From: Caldimonas caldifontis
GTDB taxonomy: Bacteria; Pseudomonadota; Gammaproteobacteria; Burkholderiales; Burkholderiaceae_C
Length of the DNA stretch: 64,000 bases
NCBI RefSeq assembly: GCF_002930615.1
Contig: NZ_PSNX01000006.1
Span: forward strand, 62,001-126,000
Direction of reading: 5' to 3'
Below the pieces are notes generated by a model. The model had not been told where the DNA came from. It saw only the letters and a list, made by a program, of their open reading frames with translations, and searched no databases. The translations under genes and the position numbers were made by a program. Each line of letters opens with the position of its first letter. Positions within the stretch are counted from its first letter, which is position 1. Of this stretch, positions 59,928 to 64,000 are shown piece by piece.

Positions 59928-60916
59928 CCGCGCTCGTGGAAGTGAAAGACCTGGCCAAGACCTTCGATGTCTCGGCCCCCTGGCTCAACCGTGTGATCGA
60001 GCGTCGCCCACGGGAGTTCGTGCACGCCGTCGATGGCGTGAGTTTCGAGATCGAACGTGGCCACACGCTGGCCCTGGTGGGCGAGTCGGGCTGTGGCAAG
60101 AGCACCGTGGCTCGCCTGCTGGTGGGCCTGTACAAGCCCAGTCGCGGCACGGTGCGCTTCGACGGCCAGGACACCGAGGCCGCGATGCGCACGGCCGAGG
60201 GGCGCGCGCTGCACCGGCGCATGCAGATGATCTTCCAGGATCCGTATGCAAGCCTGAACCCACGCTGGAAAGTGCTGGACATCATCGCCGAGCCGCTGCG
60301 CGAGCACGGCATGGTGAAGAACGACGACGAAGCCAAGCAGCGGGTCGGTGAGCTGCTTCAGTCGGTCGGACTGGCTCCGGCGGACATGGAGAAGTTCCCG
60401 CACCAGTTCTCCGGCGGCCAGCGCCAGCGCATTTCGATTGCACGCGCCCTGGCCACCCAGCCGGAGTTCCTGGTGTGCGATGAGCCCACCTCGGCGCTCG
60501 ATGTTTCCGTGCAGGCTCAGGTGCTCAACATCATGAAGGACCTGCAGCGCCAGCAGGGACTGACCTACCTCTTCATCTCGCACAACCTGGCCGTGGTGCG
60601 CCATGTGGCCGATGAGGTGGGCGTGATGTACCTCGGCCGGCTGGTGGAACTGGCGCCGAAGACCCGGCTCTTCGAGCAACCGCGCCATCCCTACACGCGC
60701 ATGTTGCTCGATGCGATTCCCGACATCCACATGACCGGACGCTCGCGCACCCCGGTGCAGGGCGAGGTGCCCAATCCACTGAATCCGCCCAGCGGTTGCG
60801 CCTTCCATCCGCGTTGCCCGCACGCCAATGCCCGCTGTTCCAGCGAGCGCCCGGCCCTGATGGAGTTCCAGGGCATCCGGGTGGCCTGCCACGCCGTCGA
60901 GGAAGGCCGGATCTAG
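59924..60916 (+). CDS. ABC transporter ATP-binding protein, DppF/OppF-like
   Basis: The product has 330 residues with Walker A GESGCGKS, signature FSGGQRQR, Walker [12 protein letters not shown] and the C-terminal oligopeptide domain. It is the last gene of the operon. Its TAG stop overlaps the ybeY stop on the opposite strand (shared CTAG, 60913-60916). Confidence 0.94.
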   Translation: MTALVEVKDLAKTFDVSAPWLNRVIERRPREFVHAVDGVSFEIERGHTLALVGESGCGKSTVARLLVGLYKPSRGTVRFDGQDTEAAMRTAEGRALHRRMQMIFQDPYASLNPRWKVLDIIAEPLREHGMVKNDDEAKQRVGELLQSVGLAPADMEKFPHQFSGGQRQRISIARALATQPEFLVCDEPTSALDVSVQAQVLNIMKDLQRQQGLTYLFISHNLAVVRHVADEVGVMYLGRLVELAPKTRLFEQPRHPYTRMLLDAIPDIHMTGRSRTPVQGEVPNPLNPPSGCAFHPRCPHANARCSSERPALMEFQGIRVACHAVEEGRI

Positions 60917-61353
60917 CGACGGTAGGGGTCGCCGAACCCCAACGCGCGCATCAAGGCCGATTCGCGCGCCTCCATCACGACGGCGTCTTCGTCGGCTTCG
61001 TGGTCGTAACCCTGGGCGTGCAGGGTGCCGTGCACGAGCATGTGGGCGTAATGCTCGACCACGGGCTTGCCCAGTTCCACCGCCTCGCGCTCCACCACCG
61101 GGGCGCAGACGATGAGGTCGGCGATCACCTCGGGGGCGTGCTGGTAGTCGAAGGTCAGCACGTTCGTGGCGTAGTCACGCTGCCGGTAGTCGCGGTTCAG
61201 CGCCTGGCCCTCGTCGGCATCGACGATGCGCACGGTGATCTGCGCCGGCGCCTCCAGGGCCGCACGGATCCAGCGCATCACCTTGTGCCGGGGCAGCAGT
61301 GCGCGGTGGCGCGGATCGGCAAACTGCAGCGACAGTTGCAGTGCGGGGCGCAT
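60913..61353 (-). CDS. ybeY: Endoribonuclease YbeY
   Basis: This 146-residue metal-dependent RNase takes part in 16S rRNA 3'-end maturation and ribosome quality control. The zinc motif is [11 protein letters not shown] near residue 110. It lies 2 bp after phoH, a conserved pair. The usual next genes (corC, lnt) are absent here; ybeY instead meets the convergent transport operon. Confidence 0.95.
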   Translation of the reverse strand: MRPALQLSLQFADPRHRALLPRHKVMRWIRAALEAPAQITVRIVDADEGQALNRDYRQRDYATNVLTFDYQHAPEVIADLIVCAPVVEREAVELGKPVVEHYAHMLVHGTLHAQGYDHEADEDAVVMEARESALMRALGFGDPYRR

Positions 61354-61355
61354 GT

Positions 61356-62318
61356 TCAGTCCTCCCGCGACCGTTTCGCCGCGTCATAGGCTTCCACGAT
61401 GCGCGCGACGAGCGGGTGGCGCACCACGTCAGCGGAGGTGAAGCGGGTCATGGCAATGCCGCGCACGCGCTTGAGCACCCGCTCGGCATCGATCAACCCG
61501 CTGGTGGTGCCGCGCGGCAGGTCGATCTGGCTCACATCGCCGGTGACCACGGCCTTGGAGCCGAAACCGATGCGCGTGAGGAACATCTTCATCTGCTCGG
61601 GCGTGGTGTTCTGCGCCTCGTCCAGGATCACGAAGGCATGGTTGAGCGTGCGCCCGCGCATGAAGGCCAGCGGGGCGATCTCCAGTTGCCCTTTCTCGAA
61701 CGCCTTGGTCACGCGATCGAAGCCCATCAGGTCGTACAAGGCGTCATAGAGGGGGCGCAGGTAGGGGTCCACCTTCTGCGTGAGGTCACCGGGCAGGAAT
61801 CCCAGACGCTCGCCGGCTTCCACCGCCGGGCGGGTCAGCACGATGCGCTGCACGGCGGCGCGTTCCAGCGCGTCGATGGCGCAGGCGACGGCCAGGAAGG
61901 TCTTGCCGGTACCCGCCGGGCCGATGCCGAAGGTGATGTCATGACCCAGGATGTTGCGCAGATAGAGCGTCTGATTGGGTGTGCGGCCGGCCAGGTCGGC
62001 GCGGCGGGTGCGCAGCACGATCTCCTCGTTGTCAGCCTCGCCGAGGTCCTTGCCGCCTTCGCCCCGGGCCGCCTGCAGCACGGCCAGCTGGAACATCTCG
62101 GGCGGCAGCGGTCGGGCCGCACGCTCATAGAGCGACTGCAGCAGTGCGGCTGCCCGCTCGGCCTGCTGCTTGGCTCCCTCGATGCGGAAGGACTCGTTGC
62201 GGCGGCTGATGCTCACGTCCAGCGCGGCCTCGATGCTGCGCAGGTGCTCGTCGAGCGTGCCGCACAGGTGGGATAGGCGGGTGTTGTCCAGGGGGATGAA
62301 GGCGTGGCGAAGGATCAC
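61356..62318 (-). CDS. PhoH family ATPase (PhoL-like)
   Basis: The product has 320 residues with a PhoH domain: Walker A GPAGTGKT, Walker [26 protein letters not shown]. An N-terminal KH-like region (about 20-90) precedes it. The start is taken as GTG 62318 because no in-frame ATG precedes the conserved [14 protein letters not shown]; the ribosome site is weak. It is paired with ybeY and divergent from the sensor kinase. Confidence 0.9.
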   Translation of the reverse strand: MILRHAFIPLDNTRLSHLCGTLDEHLRSIEAALDVSISRRNESFRIEGAKQQAERAAALLQSLYERAARPLPPEMFQLAVLQAARGEGGKDLGEADNEEIVLRTRRADLAGRTPNQTLYLRNILGHDITFGIGPAGTGKTFLAVACAIDALERAAVQRIVLTRPAVEAGERLGFLPGDLTQKVDPYLRPLYDALYDLMGFDRVTKAFEKGQLEIAPLAFMRGRTLNHAFVILDEAQNTTPEQMKMFLTRIGFGSKAVVTGDVSQIDLPRGTTSGLIDAERVLKRVRGIAMTRFTSADVVRHPLVARIVEAYDAAKRSRED

Positions 62319-62423
62319 GGCATCGGTGGGGCAAGGACGGCAACACCTTGATTGTCCCCCGACTGCGGGGGGAGCGGGGCTCTGACCTTGGGCAGGGGCG
62401 GCGCATCCCTCAGAATGCGCGCC

Positions 62424-64000
62424 ATGAGGACACTCAGGACAGCTTGGGAGAGGAGAGGGGCGTGCGCGGCCGTGGCCTGGGGGCTGATCGCCGCATGGTG
62501 GATTCTGGTGCTGCTGTCCCCCGACGCCCGGGCCGACACCCTGGTCATCCGCGAAGCCATCGTGACCCAGGAGGCGCCCGACGGCCGCACCAGTCGGCCG
62601 GTGCTGCGCAACGTGACGTTGCCCGACGACTGGTCGAGCGAGCGTCCGGAGTTCGGTGGCGTGCTCACCTACGCGGTGAGTTTCGACCTCGCCCCCAACG
62701 GCACCCGGGTGCCCGATGGTCTGCTGGCCCTGTACATCGAGCGCGTCTGCACCAATGTCGAGGTCAGCCTGAACGGTCATGTGATCGGCCGGGGCGGCCA
62801 GATGAGCGAGCCTGTCACCCGCAACTGCTACCGTCCGCAATTGTTCACGCTGCCGGCCGCCTTGCTCGACCCCTCGGGGCGCAATGCCTTGAATCTGAGG
62901 GTCGTGGGCTTTCCTTCGGGCGAGGTCGCGGCGCGCCAGCGCGCAGCGGGGTTGTCAGAGTTGTATGTGGGCCCGGAGGCCGAACTGCGCCCGCGCTACG
63001 AGCGCCAGCTCTTCTGGAACGTGACCGTGCTCCAGGTGGGTAGCGCCACCCTCACCATGGTGGGGCTGTTCATGCTCGGTCTGGGCTGGGTGCGACGCAC
63101 GCAGCCGGCCTACCTGTATCTGGGCGGTCTGCTGATCGGCTGGTCGTTCATCAGTGCGCGCGTCTGGGCCACCGATCTGCCGATGACCCACTGGGCCTCG
63201 GAAGTCCTGATCAGCTCCACCGTGGCGCCGGTGGTGGCGTTCGCCATCCTCTTTCTTCAGCGCTACGGCGGCCTGCGCTACCGCTGGGTCGATCTCTTCC
63301 TGTGGGGGCAATGCCTGCTGGTGCCGCTGACCATCGCCATCGTGGGCCGCGAGCACCTGTTCACGCTGATGAACCTGTGGTTCATGGTCTTTGCGATCGA
63401 GGTGGCGGTGGCCACGATCGACTACTTTGTCAAGGCTCGGCGCAGCGGTGCGTCAGACTGGCAGCCCATCGCAGTGGCGATGGGCCTGGGGGTGCTGGCG
63501 GCCCTGGTCGAGGTGGCGGTGCAGCACGACTGGCTGGGGCTGCCCAATCGTCATCTGGTGCACTTTGCGATGCCGGTCTTGCTGCTGGCGGTGGGCTTGC
63601 GCGTCATCCGGGATTTTGCTCAGGCCCTGCAAGCCGCTGAATCGACCCGCGACGACCTCGAACGGCGCGTGCAGGAGCGCGCCGGGGAAATCGAGCGCAG
63701 CTACGCACACCTGGCCGAGATGCGCATCGAGCAGGTGGCCGAGGCCGAGCGCAAGCGCATTGCGGGCGACCTGCACGATGACCTTGGCGCCAAACTGCTG
63801 ACCATCGTGCACACCAGCCATGACGAACGGATCGCCACCCTGGCGCGGGAGGCCCTGGAGGAGATGCGCCTGTCGGTGCGCGGCCTGACCGGCAAGCCGG
63901 TGCGCATCGCTGATGCCCTGGCCGACTGGCGGGCCGAAACCGTGTCGCGCCTGGGCCAGGCGGCGGTCCAGGTGGAGTGGGTGAGCGCCAACGAGACCGA
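62424..64000 (+). CDS. Sensor histidine kinase (7TM-DISM/NarX-like), 3' end outside window
   Basis: The frame from ATG 62424 runs open to the window end, about 525 residues. It shows a signal-like N-terminal helix (about 18-37), a periplasmic beta-rich domain (about 38-190, 7TMR-DISM-like), about seven membrane helices (about 200-405), a coiled coil (about 410-445), and a HisKA_3 dimerization domain with AERKRIAGDLHDDLGAKL, phosphorylated His probably His451. The ATPase domain lies outside the window. Such kinases pair with NarL/FixJ-type response regulators, probably encoded downstream. Its start is 105 bp from the divergent phoH start. Confidence 0.85.
   Translation, partial: MRTLRTAWERRGACAAVAWGLIAAWWILVLLSPDARADTLVIREAIVTQEAPDGRTSRPVLRNVTLPDDWSSERPEFGGVLTYAVSFDLAPNGTRVPDGLLALYIERVCTNVEVSLNGHVIGRGGQMSEPVTRNCYRPQLFTLPAALLDPSGRNALNLRVVGFPSGEVAARQRAAGLSELYVGPEAELRPRYERQLFWNVTVLQVGSATLTMVGLFMLGLGWVRRTQPAYLYLGGLLIGWSFISARVWATDLPMTHWASEVLISSTVAPVVAFAILFLQRYGGLRYRWVDLFLWGQCLLVPLTIAIVGREHLFTLMNLWFMVFAIEVAVATIDYFVKARRSGASDWQPIAVAMGLGVLAALVEVAVQHDWLGLPNRHLVHFAMPVLLLAVGLRVIRDFAQALQAAESTRDDLERRVQERAGEIERSYAHLAEMRIEQVAEAERKRIAGDLHDDLGAKLLTIVHTSHDERIATLAREALEEMRLSVRGLTGKPVRIADALADWRAETVSRLGQAAVQVEWVSANET

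Overview
This is a GC-rich chromosomal window from a Gram-negative betaproteobacterium, most likely order Burkholderiales (Comamonadaceae- or Sphaerotilaceae-like). The evidence is the general secretion operon, the CsgG/DUF4810/GNA1162 lipoprotein trio, a complete Burkholderiales-style type II secretion locus (gspG to gspF in one direction, gspC divergent), a PobA/PobR pair, and Comamonadaceae-type small families (DUF2917, DUF1631, Smg). Codon usage is uniformly GC-rich. I see no transposase, integrase, phage gene, rRNA or intact tRNA.

Layout. (1) 1-4.7 kb: a copper-resistance block: truncated CopB, a periplasmic cupredoxin, a DUF411 protein, a DUF2933 membrane peptide and a P1B copper ATPase. 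It ends in about 500 bp without a gene, which holds a tRNA-tail-like sequence and a strong terminator. (2) 5.2-6.9 kb: the CsgG / DUF4810 / GNA1162 lipoprotein operon; the middle gene is broken by an in-frame amber codon. (3) 7-20.8 kb: housekeeping genes: yajC-secD-secF, a DUF1631 gene, smg and dprA, a LysM protein, def-fmt, htpX with a sigma-32-type promoter, a DUF2917/LysR pair and 5-formyl-THF cyclo-ligase. (4) 20.8-32.6 kb: a lytic transglycosylase, an NDUFA9-like reductase, a glutathione transferase, cca, a zinc-ribbon membrane protein, a MidA-like methyltransferase, a FolM-like reductase, folB, ttcA, a DUF4136 lipoprotein and the divergent pobR/pobA pair. (5) 32.6-45 kb: a Lon-like AAA ATPase without a protease domain, then the type II secretion locus. 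(6) 45-52.3 kb: a cNMP/CBS/DUF294 protein, cobT, ilvA with a possible attenuator leader, an OsmC protein, coq7 and a porin. (7) 52.4-60.9 kb: a seven-gene peptide-type ABC operon with two binding proteins and an embedded M20 amidohydrolase. (8) 60.9-64 kb: ybeY and phoH, then a divergent sensor kinase cut by the window end.

Functional links. CopB, the cupredoxin and the DUF411 protein would handle copper in the envelope while the ATPase exports cytoplasmic Cu(I). SecDF/YajC drive export of the substrates that the Gsp machine then secretes. The peptide operon couples uptake to cytoplasmic hydrolysis of an acylated or amidated substrate. PobA/PobR makes and controls protocatechuate production from 4-hydroxybenzoate.

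The observations most worth checking are the amber codon in the DUF4810 gene, the ilvA leader/terminator, the Asp at the expected catalytic Glu position of CobT, the pentapeptide-like repeats in the GspN cytoplasmic tail, and the two-binding-protein/M20 transporter operon. I did not find a clearly new defence or mobile system.
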